From assembly GCA_001695595.3 (NCBI GenBank), contig MBPM02000019.1, positions 682,001 to 746,000 on the forward strand: DNA of 64,000 bases. The letters are read 5' to 3'. The stretch comes from Plasmopara viticola (lineage: Eukaryota > Oomycota > Peronosporomycetes > Peronosporales > Peronosporaceae). Position 1 is the first letter of the stretch; each line of letters starts with the position of its first letter. Shown here piece after piece: positions 33,001-43,331 of the stretch. The position numbers and the translations under genes were made by a program. The notes under the pieces are model-generated. The model was not told where the DNA came from. It made no database searches and saw only the letters and a program-made list of their open reading frames with translations.

Positions 33001-35819
33001 CACAATTGTTCGCAAATAATAACATAGTGGCGGCCACACTTAATGTCGTCGAATGTCTTCAAAATTCGATCGCGTCGATCACTTGTTAACAGCGGATAGT
33101 TGTTGATGCATTTTGGACGTACAATTTCTCCTTTTAGGTTCTTCATGTAGTTGTCCTTGTGAGAGGTGTTGTCACCATTAGTTTGTACCTTTGACGTGCT
33201 GGGAGTTGAATTTGAAGTGGAGATCGTAGTAGTGCTCGTGGCAGGGGGCGAAAGAGTCAAGGACTCCTTTACCCGAATCTTAATGTATCTACACCAGTGA
33301 ATAAACCACTTACGCTCAAGCAGATACCAACGATCACCCTCCACCAATGTGGTGGGATCGTACGGAATGTAGCACCCTGTCGCAATAAGCAATTCTTCCT
33401 CTTTTGATGCCGGAACAAGACCAAGATCGATAAATGCCACTTCACGCATAATTCGTAGTGTTGATATTTCGTACTTTTGCTTATTTGCCCACGCTGTAAA
33501 CTCTTCGAGTGTAAGCGTCAAGGCCTTTGCTTGTGTCGAAGACGAAGTTGCTTCTTTAACGCATCTCCTCTGTCCAAAGCTTTTCATCACGCCATCAACA
33601 AAAATGCCCAGCTCTGAGCCCGAAACTGAAGGTGTTCTAGGACCCATGCTTTCAAGCAGAGATGACGAAGACGAGCTCTTTGCAGTACTAATTGGTGGGT
33701 GCTTCTTTTCAATGATAGCCGTAATTTCGCTCTCCAAGTCTGGGTTTTGTGTAATATCCAATCTAAGCATACCGTAGATATCCTCACGCGTCATATACGA
33801 GCCGTCATCAACACTTGCAAAAAGCTTGAAAGCAAATTCAGCTTTCTCATTAGTCGTGCCTCTGCAAGCAATGGACAATGTACTAACAAAGCTAAACACG
33901 TCAATTTCTGACCCGTTCGCGCGTGAACCAAAGCTGGTAAACACACGGTAAAACCGATCGTCAGACATTTCTAACGGAAAGTCGCTAGTAAGCGCATCTA
34001 CATCCACCGCATCGCCGCCACCCGACGCGCGGTAGTTATTAAACGCATCCTGAAGTACTGATACCTCCTTTGCACTGAAGTGCGTCTCATTGGCCAAGAT
34101 TTTCTGCTGAACCGCAGGATTAAATTCCTCTTGCGACTCTAGAAGCTGTGGGTCAGCCGTCTCGCACAAAATTTCGGCAAAAGGCGCCATCCAGTCCACG
34201 AGAATATGGCATGCGTCCAGCTCCGGCACAATCTTGATAAAATCATTGCAGCTCATGCGTACTCGACCTCGGTCGAAACCTTCACTAAGTAGACGGCGAT
34301 ACTCCGGCCGATCCAGCACATGTCTTCCATGCAGCGAGACCAAAAAATTGCTCAGCCCTGTACTCTGCACTTTTCCTGAATGGTCTAGATCGCACATGTT
34401 AAAAATGAATTGAAGTCGGTCCTCCATTGTACCACAATCTAAAATTGCCACTGCACGTAGAAATTCATCCATATTGATATCCGTGCCTTGACGGTCAGAC
34501 ACGGCTTTCATAAAGCGCATCGCAAAGCTTGATGGCATGTCCGGAAAAACACCAAGAATGTCTCTTCGAAAGGAGGCGCGGCTAATACAAATCTGCGATC
34601 CTGCCGTGTGCATAATGACGCTGTGGCGATTTCCATGCTCATCAGTCGTGCTGCCCTTAGAAGGTTCACTCGCGGTCGACTTCAGCTCTTTTTCAGGTGA
34701 AGTTATGAGACGTCCGCCAGACACTCCCAAAGAAGGTGGCGCTGTGCTGCTTCCTGAGTCCCTAGAGGTGTCGGCTTCTGTCTTAAGTGTACTTCCATGA
34801 TATAAATATTTGGAAGAGCAAAGTCGCTTAAATGCCGTCGAGAAATCCTCCAGCCGCTCAGCGGGCAGCATATTTTTCATCCTTTCTGACTCCAACTCTT
34901 TCTTATGTCGCTGCAATTTACGTTCGTACGACTCCATGTGCGCATACACCTCTAGAAAGTTAAACAGCGGCACCCGAATCAATGGTCGGATGTCCAAAAC
35001 CTCGTTTATATACTTCTCTAGCTCACTGCGTCGCTGCTCCACGACGCTTTGATGACGATTGCGGAACAAATGACGTTTGGGAAAGTACAATTGCTTTACA
35101 GGCGAACTGGTTCGTTTAAGGCGTTCGTGGAGCTCTCGAAAGTCTGAGTAGCGCTTGCGAATTAGCCATTGCAGTCCTCCCTGCAATCTCACCTCAACTG
35201 AGAAGACAGTGTGCATTGTCTTGTCAAACTCTGCCTCGGCGATGCCATCCATGGGAAGTAACACGCTCTCAATCTCAAACGACGGAGCGGACCCGGCGGA
35301 TTGAGTGGAGTAAACCGACTCGGTCGCTTGTCTCTTTTTACTATTTAAGCCAATAAGTTCGCTTGATGTGTGCGACCGCTCGAGCGTCGGGTTCGTGCGC
35401 GCGTTGTCTATCGCTTGGTGCTGAGGTACGGTGTCCTTGCTCTCGCCGACGTCCTGTTGCTCCATCGTAACGTCGGGTGTTTCACTCACTTCGCGGTCTT
35501 TCGACAATGAAGTCGACGAAGACGACGGTGAAATGGTTGCGTCGAGTGGCGTGGCCGCTTTCGGAGCGGACGTGGAGGCTGTTACGTCCATGTTCGTACC
35601 ACGTAGACCAAGCTCAGAAACCGAGGAATGGGGCGCGACGTCTTCCTTTTCACCAATGGAGACTACGCGTGCGCTATTAATGTCGTCGCCATTGCCGCTG
35701 GCTGCATCTGTGGCATCGTCTCGGCGCAGCGCGAGGTCGTCCACGGGTAAGCTCGAGCTCTCGCACACTGGCTTTGTCGTAGGCGAAGGCACTGACGCCA
35801 CCGTGGTCGATTCCTCCAT
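30072..35819 (-). CDS. USP32: USP32-type deubiquitinase with PX domain, EF-hand region, DUSP, USP and CaaX box
   Basis: One uninterrupted exon of 1915 codons from ATG 35819. A Ser/Thr-rich N-terminus is followed at about 180-300 by a PX phosphoinositide-binding domain (IRKRYSDFRELHERLK, LYFPKRHLFRNR, FLEVY). An EF-hand region lies at about 440-700 (CDLDHSGKVQSTGLSNFL near 475, plus degenerate hands). A DUSP-like domain sits at about 800-960 (LVEGDRWYLLERKWFIHW). The split USP catalytic domain begins at about 1025: Cys1037 in NLGNTCYMNSALQCL, zinc-binding Cys pairs, and His1833 in GALGGGHYTAYAKN, with YYDDERV. The C-terminus CSIM is a CaaX box predicted to be farnesylated. Human USP32 shares the EF-hand, DUSP, USP and CaaX order but lacks an N-terminal PX domain. 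This enzyme would remove ubiquitin from proteins on endosomal or Golgi membranes; the site is inferred from PX plus lipidation. A disordered insert interrupts the catalytic domain near 1700-1790. All catalytic residues are present. Confidence 0.94.
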   Translation of the reverse strand: MEESTTVASVPSPTTKPVCESSSLPVDDLALRRDDATDAASGNGDDINSARVVSIGEKEDVAPHSSVSELGLRGTNMDVTASTSAPKAATPLDATISPSSSSTSLSKDREVSETPDVTMEQQDVGESKDTVPQHQAIDNARTNPTLERSHTSSELIGLNSKKRQATESVYSTQSAGSAPSFEIESVLLPMDGIAEAEFDKTMHTVFSVEVRLQGGLQWLIRKRYSDFRELHERLKRTSSPVKQLYFPKRHLFRNRHQSVVEQRRSELEKYINEVLDIRPLIRVPLFNFLEVYAHMESYERKLQRHKKELESERMKNMLPAERLEDFSTAFKRLCSSKYLYHGSTLKTEADTSRDSGSSTAPPSLGVSGGRLITSPEKELKSTASEPSKGSTTDEHGNRHSVIMHTAGSQICISRASFRRDILGVFPDMPSSFAMRFMKAVSDRQGTDINMDEFLRAVAILDCGTMEDRLQFIFNMCDLDHSGKVQSTGLSNFLVSLHGRHVLDRPEYRRLLSEGFDRGRVRMSCNDFIKIVPELDACHILVDWMAPFAEILCETADPQLLESQEEFNPAVQQKILANETHFSAKEVSVLQDAFNNYRASGGGDAVDVDALTSDFPLEMSDDRFYRVFTSFGSRANGSEIDVFSFVSTLSIACRGTTNEKAEFAFKLFASVDDGSYMTREDIYGMLRLDITQNPDLESEITAIIEKKHPPISTAKSSSSSSLLESMGPRTPSVSGSELGIFVDGVMKSFGQRRCVKEATSSSTQAKALTLTLEEFTAWANKQKYEISTLRIMREVAFIDLGLVPASKEEELLIATGCYIPYDPTTLVEGDRWYLLERKWFIHWCRYIKIRVKESLTLSPPATSTTTISTSNSTPSTSKVQTNGDNTSHKDNYMKNLKGEIVRPKCINNYPLLTSDRRDRILKTFDDIKCGRHYVIICEQLWMALKLWYGGGPEIQRRVVIAGNGEPILDIWEVETKEKKSKAIKPNTDAEKERNGDEMEDDVSSVPSEEESRRKQDLVLPRRMRSGGSAGLANLGNTCYMNSALQCLTNTKLLAEYFLSGMYMEDINRTSTLGLQGKLAEVYGKLAEDMWCVKQKSISPRNFKKSIGKFNEAFRGNDQQDAQELLAFLLSGLSEDLNRIHDKPYIEQPDSDGRYDGDLADEWWRNHLRREVSVIVALFTGQYKSLLTCSVCSFKSARFEPFTFLQVPLPEPQHNTVTVQLMLAKGVTPMKVSVRLSISATIFDLKHELMNMCHSEFDLPDVSENDIKLCEFSGSMILSFKADNRRLGQIRSIDRLIAFQLESLDMETIEATQHRRPSFVQVAGVGGLRPDESDYSDFYQKLTKGVQVDVRMRTQSQEFISAVVLEPPTAYANYEDQSVVLVRLCRTEDEMKVPLNRLRPRQARLLYIPLLSRKLSYSAVYFKNPFRPVPFGSPNLVRLCPELSSGLQLYQLVWERVKEYVCPKATPPIEWEEDEARNADRLVTNHIDSVFAGLSDASVTFNSNCGFLLRRVENKGLTDSRSSWLTRSFGLTIPCTSERLDILEEEAIAIDWDLSVFQDRELMDKMKYVENHVSVARNEAIDKGPVPLKHCLDAFTSEEKISEGYCSSCRRHQEMTKKLEIWRLPPVMVVHLKRFQYTQTYRRKLASLVEFPIYDLDLSCCVAPHVEIPEKYPMKRRRNSSSRMTASARLLLKLRSRGDSNASNVSATSIAPNVAKEVSPSAHSDTNDEKLAKLDKEPSGEKPEDSELPTKVVESAPTDGEKSPQETKEEHYDTTDAEVTSASFIEKERAAAAEAVRNRVRRGYTNSNLDQSRCLETIYNLYGVVNHQGALGGGHYTAYAKNFVDEQWYYYDDERVRVVEDQQVVSPSAYLLFYLRSDMEDVFVKDLFPKNLKPGKITDEDIERFVEEGDERRCSIM

Positions 35820-36776
35820 AGAGAGAAACTACGGACCCCAAAGTGCGCTCTTAAGTGCAGAATGCTAGAGTGACGGTCAAGCTGAAAGAGCGCGCCGGTG
35901 CGGTCTCTTTTAGAGTGTGCGCTATTGCGTATGTTACTGTTCGGTTTTCCCTCCCCCTGACAAAAGATGCAGTCTAACTTTTGCCAAGTACCAGCATTCG
36001 ACGCAAAAAGGCGCTGGATCTAAATTAACAAATGTTAAGAGCTGCTCGACATGTCGACATGTGTATAAGTTTTACCTTAACTGTTGTCGGCTCTTGCGCT
36101 TATAAATTTGACGTTTCAATTGTAATTGTCCATGCTTTACTAAAGACCAAAATGTCATTGTCAAAGTTTGATCGATCTAGCTCGCTAGTTGTGCTCGTTT
36201 AGCTCTCAAGTCTAAGGGTGCAAGAAATTACAAAATACATGACAAAAATAGAAATTAATTTTGTGGTCGCTGCCTTGTCATATGAACAATCGCTTCATGG
36301 TGTTGTGCTGTTATATTGCTTAATATGTCTTTGCGCAAACAAAATGTTAAAGCATTAAAAAATCAAGCTCAGCAATCGGATCGTTACTTGCACTATGTAT
36401 GCACACAATATTAAAGTGACGTCGTTATTTTTTTTGACTGTGATCAAATTTGAAGCTCTCTTTGACTGGCAAGTTTTGCTGTCAATATACTAAATATATT
36501 GAACTACAAAAAAGAAAAACACAGCGAGTCATACAATAAAAATTGATCTCTTCTACAAATGCCTTGACAGTGTGGTTGTGCCATTGTAAATTTGCAATGC
36601 CTTTCTACTGTCAAGTTCTGTATGTGCAAATTTCTAACAATAAGTCGTGACTGCTAAAATATATGTTCGTGAGACAGCTCTCTTCTCATAAGGAAATATA
36701 TCCCAGTTAGTTCGCACTGTGTAATTAACACAGTGATTGACAGAATCCGCTCATAGAAGTGACATAACAATTATGT
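35820..36776. other. Intergenic, upstream of the USP32-like gene
   Basis: AT-rich spacer up to the SINE-like insertion. The first 60 nt or so upstream of 35819 should hold the start site of the USP32-like gene. No gene or repeat was recognised in the rest. Confidence 0.5.
35867..35874 (-). promoter_or_regulatory. Initiator-like element
   Basis: On the minus strand this reads GTCACTCT, fitting the TCANTYY core of the oomycete initiator, about 48 nt upstream of the USP32-like start codon. The position is typical for short oomycete 5' UTRs. Support is the motif and spacing only. Confidence 0.25.
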
Positions 36777-37127
36777 GAAGGGGGTAATTGTATTGTATTG
36801 TATTACGTTATCGCGTTGCCAAGTTATGCACGTGCTAGGCTCAGTCTGGCTAGTCCACGGCATAGAGTGGTGTCCGCATACGTCGAGTCTCGTTCGGCGG
36901 GCAGTGCAGCCAGCACCGAGGTCGTGAGGGTCTTCCATTATTTTGTTTATCTCTGACTTGGTAAGAGCCCAGGTGGCGCTCTGGTGCTGGAGATCGTCGC
37001 GTCGAGGGTGAGACTCGTTAGAGACCTGCAGATGCCCGAGAGCACCTGCCCGAAGCGCGCGAGCATTTAGCCCCCGCGCTTGGAAGGAGGGCGTCACCCC
37101 AACCTTTTCCGTAAAGAAGGGGGTAAT
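36777..37127 (-). mobile_element. SINE-like element A, copy 2, full length with target-site duplication
   Basis: The body at 36789-37115 (327 bp, minus orientation) is bracketed by a 12-nt direct repeat, GAAGGGGGTAAT, at 36777-36788 and 37116-37127. It has the same 5' end (ACGGAAAAGGTTGGGGTGA) and AATAC-repeat tail as the copy at 9197-9524. It inserted about 270 nt upstream of the effector candidate at 37395. Confidence 0.85.
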
Positions 37128-37394
37128 ATGTTCTTAATTGTGCCTAAAGATTATTATACGCGCACACAGAGCGTACTACAAGGAAAGATTCTTAGCTCTT
37201 CAAAATTCGTAGAAGCCGTACATTGGCGTCCTTTGACATGTGTTACTGAGGTATACACTTTCCTTCATCCGTGTCCCTCAATACATGTACGCAAGCGATT
37301 TTGGATCAGTTGCAATACCAACCTACGACTAGCTGATTGGCTTGTGTCGGACAATTGGCCATTTGTGACTTTTTTGTATAGAACCCGGTCTCTT

Positions 37395-37799
37395 ATGCGT
37401 CTTGCTCTTTTGCTTCTCGATGTGGCCTCAATTATCACGATATGCTGCCACAGTCTTGCCAGCGGTGAGCTTGCTGTCATTAACACGAACGCGAAATTGA
37501 GCTATGGTCACGAGCTCATTGCTCATGATCAAATGCACAATTCGAAAGGCACAAATATGGTCACCACACAGGAAGAGAGATCATCATCTATCGGATTATC
37601 CCAATTGCGCAAGATTTTCGACACAATTGCTAAAAGGACAAACACGAATAGTGCTATAGACACGATTGCACGAGCTCTGACAAAAGACACGAGGCATGCT
37701 TCGGTGTCGATGCTGATCGGATTAGCTGAAATGTTGGCATTTGTCGGCATCGTCGCAGGAACGATTGGGTACATTGTTTATCGGGTCAGTAACGCTTAA
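37395..37799 (+). CDS. Candidate secreted effector: signal peptide, EER motif, C-terminal transmembrane tail
   Basis: A 134-codon frame starting at ATG 37395. Residues 1-23 form a signal peptide (MRLALLLLDVASIITICC, then HSLASG with a likely cut after Ser-Gly). Residues 24-58 are polar, and QEER lies at 59-62, the position where RxLR-class effectors carry the EER motif. No RxLR is present. The nearest candidate for a degenerate version is GHEL at 38-41. Residues 63-100 hold helix-forming text (LSQLRKIFDTIAKR), and residues 105-128 a single hydrophobic helix (MLIGLAEMLAFVGIVAGTIG) followed by a four- to six-residue tail (YRVSNA). That gives a secreted protein with a tail anchor. Some downy mildew effectors are known to have a C-terminal transmembrane segment targeting host ER, so a host-membrane role is plausible but inferred. 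The frame stays open upstream to 37080, into the SINE-like element, but this Met gives the secretion signal. It converges on the ZNF598 gene 112 nt downstream. Confidence 0.68.
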   Translation: MRLALLLLDVASIITICCHSLASGELAVINTNAKLSYGHELIAHDQMHNSKGTNMVTTQEERSSSIGLSQLRKIFDTIAKRTNTNSAIDTIARALTKDTRHASVSMLIGLAEMLAFVGIVAGTIGYIVYRVSNA

Positions 37800-37911
37800 T
37801 ACTAGATAATGTCAACAAAACAGAATGCTCAGCTCTTTCCTTGTATTTTAATAAGCAATTCGCGTCTAGAGGCAAATAATTCTTAGCATCAAAAGAACCC
37901 GCAACACTAAA

Positions 37912-40255
37912 CTATTCCCATTCCTCTTCTGTTTTAATTGCAGCAAAGCTTGCTTTTAAAGCCTTGGTATCGGTCAAGTGTTCTCCACTGGTTCTAGCAC
38001 CCTTTACTTCATGTGGCAACTTTTCCTTGTCTTCGATACTTTTCAGCATATTCGCGCTCTCAACACTGCTCTTATCCTCAGTTCCCTCTTCGTCTTCGTC
38101 GCTCCAGGCATCGGCAACAACGGGAGTACGACGAGCCTCAATGTGCTCCCAGCCACGATTAACAGGAAGGGGAGGCCTGACATGCACTGACGACTGCTCC
38201 GTCGCCGCACTACCACGCAACGGGAGATATTTTAACCGGCTCGAAGCTTCAGCTGCTCGTGCCTGCTTATTGAGCTTGCTCAAATGTGCAGACAATGTTA
38301 TAGTGGGCACATGCGCGTCCGCACGCTTAAAAATCGAGATTCGACGGTGGGAATCCTCCCCGAACGATTCTGAAACAACGCCGTAACATGAAGCCAATTG
38401 ATGCATAAGAGCTCGCTGACGATAGCAAACACGCAATGCATTAGCATGATGGCACAAGGCAATTTGTGATAACTTTTATAATAATTCAACAAACCTCTTC
38501 TGCCGGCATCACTCGTAGGCTGACACTGTGACAAGACGGCTCCTTTACAATCCGCTCTAAACGACGCTCAACCACCGTCAGGTAGCTTGCGTTTTCTTTA
38601 CCCCACGCAACGAGTTCTTCAGAGTAACTTGGTGTCTTCATTTCATCTTCAAACGCAGCGGCATCGCCGCTGGCAAGTCCCGATCGAGTAACTCCAAGCG
38701 CTTGAGCCAATCTCTGATTGCGCAAAACCTGCGCTCGAGGGGGAGTCGATAGTTGTCTGGCTGGAGGTGGGGCCTGCAGAGCGTTTAAAGGTCGAGCAAT
38801 AGCGGGCCTCAACACTGGAACCGTGGCAGGCCCTATAGGGGTTGGTAAGGCTGGAAAGGCTTCATCAAGTCGCAATGAAGACGACGGTGGATGATCACTT
38901 GCACCATAGTTCCAGTGATCAGGCACTTCATCAGCAAGTCCAGGATGGATGGGTCCACCAACGGGGTTGCCGCCACCACGTGAGACTTGAAAATTAATTT
39001 GAATACGATTGTGAACGCCATGGACGGAGCTCATATGCGATTGATACTCAATTTCATTCGGAAAGACAACAAAGCGCAACCCCAGACTGCAACAAACACA
39101 TCCACGTCAAACAAGAACGCCACACTCTTCAAGATTAAACAAACCATCTTCGGTCCTCGCACAAATGATGGTCTCGGCGAAAATGTGTTTCTAAACTGGC
39201 GCTAAAGTACAAATCTATTTGTTAGACAAGGACACACATAGCATGACAAGCAAGACGTTCTTTGATACGCACTAGTTGCGGAAGTACTCGTTCTCCACCT
39301 TGCAAATGTGGCACTTAAAATGGTCACGTTCCAAATGTTCATACAACTCTTTGTCTCCATAATATCGTTTTCGACAAAATTGACACATTGGATGAAAATC
39401 TTTGCCCATGTTTGCATGCTTCTGACCCACGGATCCGCCTCGAGACCGTCCAATACTGTGTCCCTTCAATGCTCCCTTTGTGAACACCTCTTGCTCTTGA
39501 ATAAAAAACGACTGGTGGTGTAAGCAAAGTTCACAGAACTCGACTCCATGATCGTGCTGCAAGTGTTCCTTCAGCTGCCCCAACGAGTGTTTGACTTCCC
39601 GACAGCGTTTCATCCGGCACTTGTACTCGCGAAGACTACGCAGTTCATAGTAGTGTGCTCTGCAGTCGACAAAAATCATCTCAGATGGTTCATCCATTAC
39701 CGACTCTGGACCTGCGGCATCGCCCCATAACTCAAAACTCTCGTATGGCCGCGGACTGGTACTAACTACCACACGTTCGAGCGGTTGCTTGCACATGGGG
39801 CAATTACGATCATCCATGATGATTCGCATGCGCATCGAGCACTTGCTACAGATGCCGTAGTGGTTGCATTGCCCCACTGCATGGTATTTAATGGGCTCAG
39901 CACATAGTATACAACACTCGCGTCCGTCCTCTTCAACAGAAGACGCCGAGTCGTGAGGTACAGTCACGCTCTTCTTGGACGGCATTCTACTTCTCTTCTC
40001 TTCTGATCCTGCAGCTGGGATATCCTGTTTCTTTTGTTCCAATGACAGATTCGGTTCTTTTTTCTTGCGATAGCGAGGACGCGGTCGGTGCTTGCGTTGA
40101 CTTGAGACAGCTTGGTTGTTGGCCACGGGAGCTGAGCTGGCAGCGACGTGTCGTCGAACGGAGGCCGGGACCATTGTGAAGGAGGGTGTAAGGGCCGAGA
40201 GCCGAGAAGCGTGGGTCACGCTGCTGGTGGAAGAGCTTCTCGCCACGCTCGTCAT
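37912..40255 (-). CDS. ZNF598: ZNF598/Hel2 homologue, RING and C2H2 ubiquitin ligase of ribosome quality control; four exons
   Basis: E3 ligase that in yeast and animals senses collided ribosomes and ubiquitinates small-subunit proteins. Exons by splice signal and phase are 40255-39273, 39201-39145, 39086-38495 and 38415-37912, giving 711 codons. An N-terminal basic region precedes a RING at about residues 115-165 (CCILCAEPIKYHAVGQCNH, GICSKCSMRMR, CPMCKQPL). C2H2-type fingers characteristic of ZNF598 follow: YKCRMKRCREVKHSLGQLKE then HLQHDHG, FCRKRYYGDKELYEHLERDH, FKCHIC, and the exon-joined SLETHFRRDHHLCEDRRC then RFVVFPNEIEYQSHMSSVHG. The C-terminal half is low complexity with a Pro-rich stretch and ends EEEWE. 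The first two introns interrupt the last fingers. The frame is open 27 nt further upstream to a TTG, so ATG 40255 is taken as the start. Confidence 0.92.
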
Positions 40256-40621
40256 GAAATTGTGGGCGTTAGTGGATGGCAATCTATTTGGAATCAGGAA
40301 ATCGAATCAGATAGGTGAATTCTGATGCCGAGGACGACGCGGAGAAAGTTCAGGTCACAAATGGGACGACGCAACCAAGTAAGAAAAAAATGGTGGGAAG
40401 CCGATCTTTGAGTTTATATTGGTCAGTTTAGTGCAGAAATCGACTCTTGAGTAGACCAAAGGAGTACAAATGGCTGAAAACCAAGAGTAGTATCTTTCTG
40501 GTTTGTTGCCGGTTTTGAGTTTAGTCGAAAAGCCGACTAACATTGCTTTTCCTTTGCTGCAGCTTTTCACTGCCAATATAACTTTTTTGTATTTCTTAAG
40601 CCTTACCGTTTTAACTATCGT

Positions 40622-40964
40622 AAGATTGAAAGAACGGCTACGGGAAAGGTTGGGGTGACGCCCTCCTTCCAAGCGCGAGGGCTAAATGCTCGCGCGCTTC
40701 GGGCAGGTGCTCTCGGGCATCTGCAGGTCTCTCACCCTTGACGCGACGGTCTCCAGCACCAGGGCGCCACCTGGGCTCTTACCAAGTCAGAGCTAAACAA
40801 AATAATGGAAGACCCTCACGACCTCGGTGCTGGCTGCACTGCCCGCCGAACGGAACCCGACGTATGCGGACACCACTCTATGCCGTGGACTAGCCAGACT
40901 GAGCCTAGCACGTGCATAACTTGGCAACGCGATAACGCAATACAATACAATACAAGATAGAACG
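40622..40964 (+). mobile_element. SINE-like element A, copy 3
   Basis: The body is about 40637-40953, with the same head (CTACGGGAAAGGTTGGGG) and AATAC-repeat tail. The flanks AAGATTGAAAGAACG (40622-40636) and AAGATAGAACG (40954-40964) look like one target duplication that has since lost four bases on the right. Relative to copy 1 it lacks about 8 nt near 40730. Confidence 0.8.
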
Positions 40965-43331
40965 TACAGTGCTTCATTGACAAACTCCTTAGATCTAAGC
41001 GGCGCCTCTAGTTGTAGACGAACAATGCGGTGTTGGCAATGGCGCGACGTCTGACACGTGATGTAATTTCAATCGTCCTGTTCCCGTCGTAGTTTTGATG
41101 CAGGTTCTGGGCCATGTAAAGAGAATGTAGATATTATTTCAGTACATTTATTAGAAAAAACACTAGTCAATTGTCGCATTTTCATTTACGGAAAAAATAG
41201 GTGAAGAACTGAAAGCAATGATTAATGACCGAGTCAACTGCGGTGGGTGGGCGTGCAGTGTAGTTTTATGGAGTGAAAGGAAATTTATCTGATTGAAAGG
41301 TAAATGAGACACATTATTTTGATCTGCTGATTAATATGAACAAGGAACGTTCGATCATTTGTGACGATCCGGTCTAGTGATCCTCCAAGTGTGCGGTAAA
41401 AAAGAAGCTTGGGCCAATCGTGTTCCGATATCGTGCGCTAGATCAGCTAAAAGTCTTGCCGATAAATGATGCTCGACTGTTGAAACAAGAGCGCCGAAAA
41501 GTCAGAGCAGCAATTGAGTAGGCAATGGATGGCCTCAAATGCAAACCATGCAGACCTGGCTACTCTTTATCGACTATTCGAAGCTTTGATATCGAAAAAC
41601 AGCGGCCAGATTGCGCACATATATGGAACAGCCTCGCCGAGAAATATTCCCGGAGGTGCGACAGATGGAATCCATCTAGCAAATTAGACCGTCAGGCACT
41701 CCAACATTCAGGAGAAAAGCTATAGATGATAAAGCTACCAGCGTGATTGTTCGGTAGGGCCAGTGCAGATAGAGCGCGTTTGGATATTTAGACCTCGAGT
41801 GACTAAGAGGTCGACATATACAAGCTTTAAGTTACTGTTTGCACACGAAGAAAACTAAGGACAAATGTACTCGTATCATAAATCTGTCTTCATCGCAATT
41901 TATTCATAACCTTGGTCTGAGGACCTGCAGCAAGGCACCTTGTATCATCATCATACGAGTTTTAAAGTAGATCATAAATGAGCCGGGTGGACTTATCAGT
42001 GAAGAAGACGCACTTCAAAAGCGCAGTCTGCACAAAGGTCTATACAGAAGAAGGAAGGTTGCCAAACAAGAACCAAGCAGCCTGACCTTTTTAATAAGGT
42101 GCGACAGACCTATTCGAGCTCGAAAATACATTACTCTCGAGATTGGTCAGACTGCTTACGGGGTATGTGTAAATCGATCAACACCTGTTCAGACAATTGC
42201 CAAATGCTGCGAGAAAAATAGGTGCTGTTGACTTGAAGGAAGCTAACTGATCCGACATGAACGAGAACCAGGTTTCGTTTCGGACGGTATTTCCATTTAT
42301 TTGCACATTGGAGCTGAGATAGCGCGCTACGATGGCGTGCAAACCTCAAGCCAATGAGACAGCCAAGTGAATAGCAATAATGGCTCTGTCTTGTCGGGAT
42401 GTAAGATGGAAGACTTGTGCTGTACAGACGGTGCGCCAGGTACGTAAGTAATTGGTATAGATAGATCTTGCGCCTACAATACTTGATCACACTTAATAGC
42501 TGATGGACATAAGTAGTCCTGTCACACTCGAGAGTCCGAGCCAATGTGAGTCGTTGGGAACGAAGCGTTCGGTGTGAGCGTGGGCCGAAATTTTTTTACC
42601 ACAATAATTCAAACTGCCTTTTTAACCTGAAGAAGGTACGTCGCTTAAAGACGACTACTCTACTGATGCTTAGCGCACGGTGGTGCGAGCAAATACACAT
42701 TTTTTGCCACATGTACTCCGTACACAACTTGCGTAGTCCAAAGCATTTTTGTATATAATTACATGTCCAAGCTAGCTCGCGTTAACCCTTCTCTGATACT
42801 TTATGATCTATGCAGAAGAAACTCGGCTGAAGCCGCACCTAGACTGAGTGCATATGGGATATAGGACACGAGCACGTGTCATGCTTAAAGATCGCATCTC
42901 CGTATGATCGACGCCTTACGCCCTGCCGATCCAAACAGCTACGAATGTTCTGATATAGAAATTTTTCGCGCGCGACCGAATGCGTAAGTAGACCAAACTT
43001 AACCAAGTTGCTACATAAACAATCAGATTGTCTTTTTCTCGAGCCCGACAATCGTGCTCTTGTATCATCTCAAGTCAACGAAAGTAGACCGGATCACCAC
43101 CGTGACTCACCAAGTTGACAATTTGAAGATTAACGTATCAATGGCCTAATCACGTAACTTTAAGACTGTACAAGGTAACTTGTATTAATAATTTCCACAG
43201 ATTATCCATTCTTGGCACACTGTCTAGTGAGGACAATAGATCACCATTAATTAGCAAACTCGCATTCTTTGACAATACACCTCGTCCAACATTCCGCAAC
43301 TGTTGATCCTATTAGCGCTATATCATATCCG
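40965..43331. other. Gene desert
   Basis: No supported gene. The longest frame is 137 codons on minus (42544-42131), without a domain or signal peptide. A plus-strand frame at 41525-41725 also has no match I can name. Confidence 0.45.

Noticed and set aside
26692..40255. UBE2S, USP32-like and ZNF598 as a functional ubiquitin cluster
   Set aside because: They act in different pathways, are on separate transcripts and are interrupted by an unrelated membrane protein and the effector candidate. Chance proximity is the simpler explanation.
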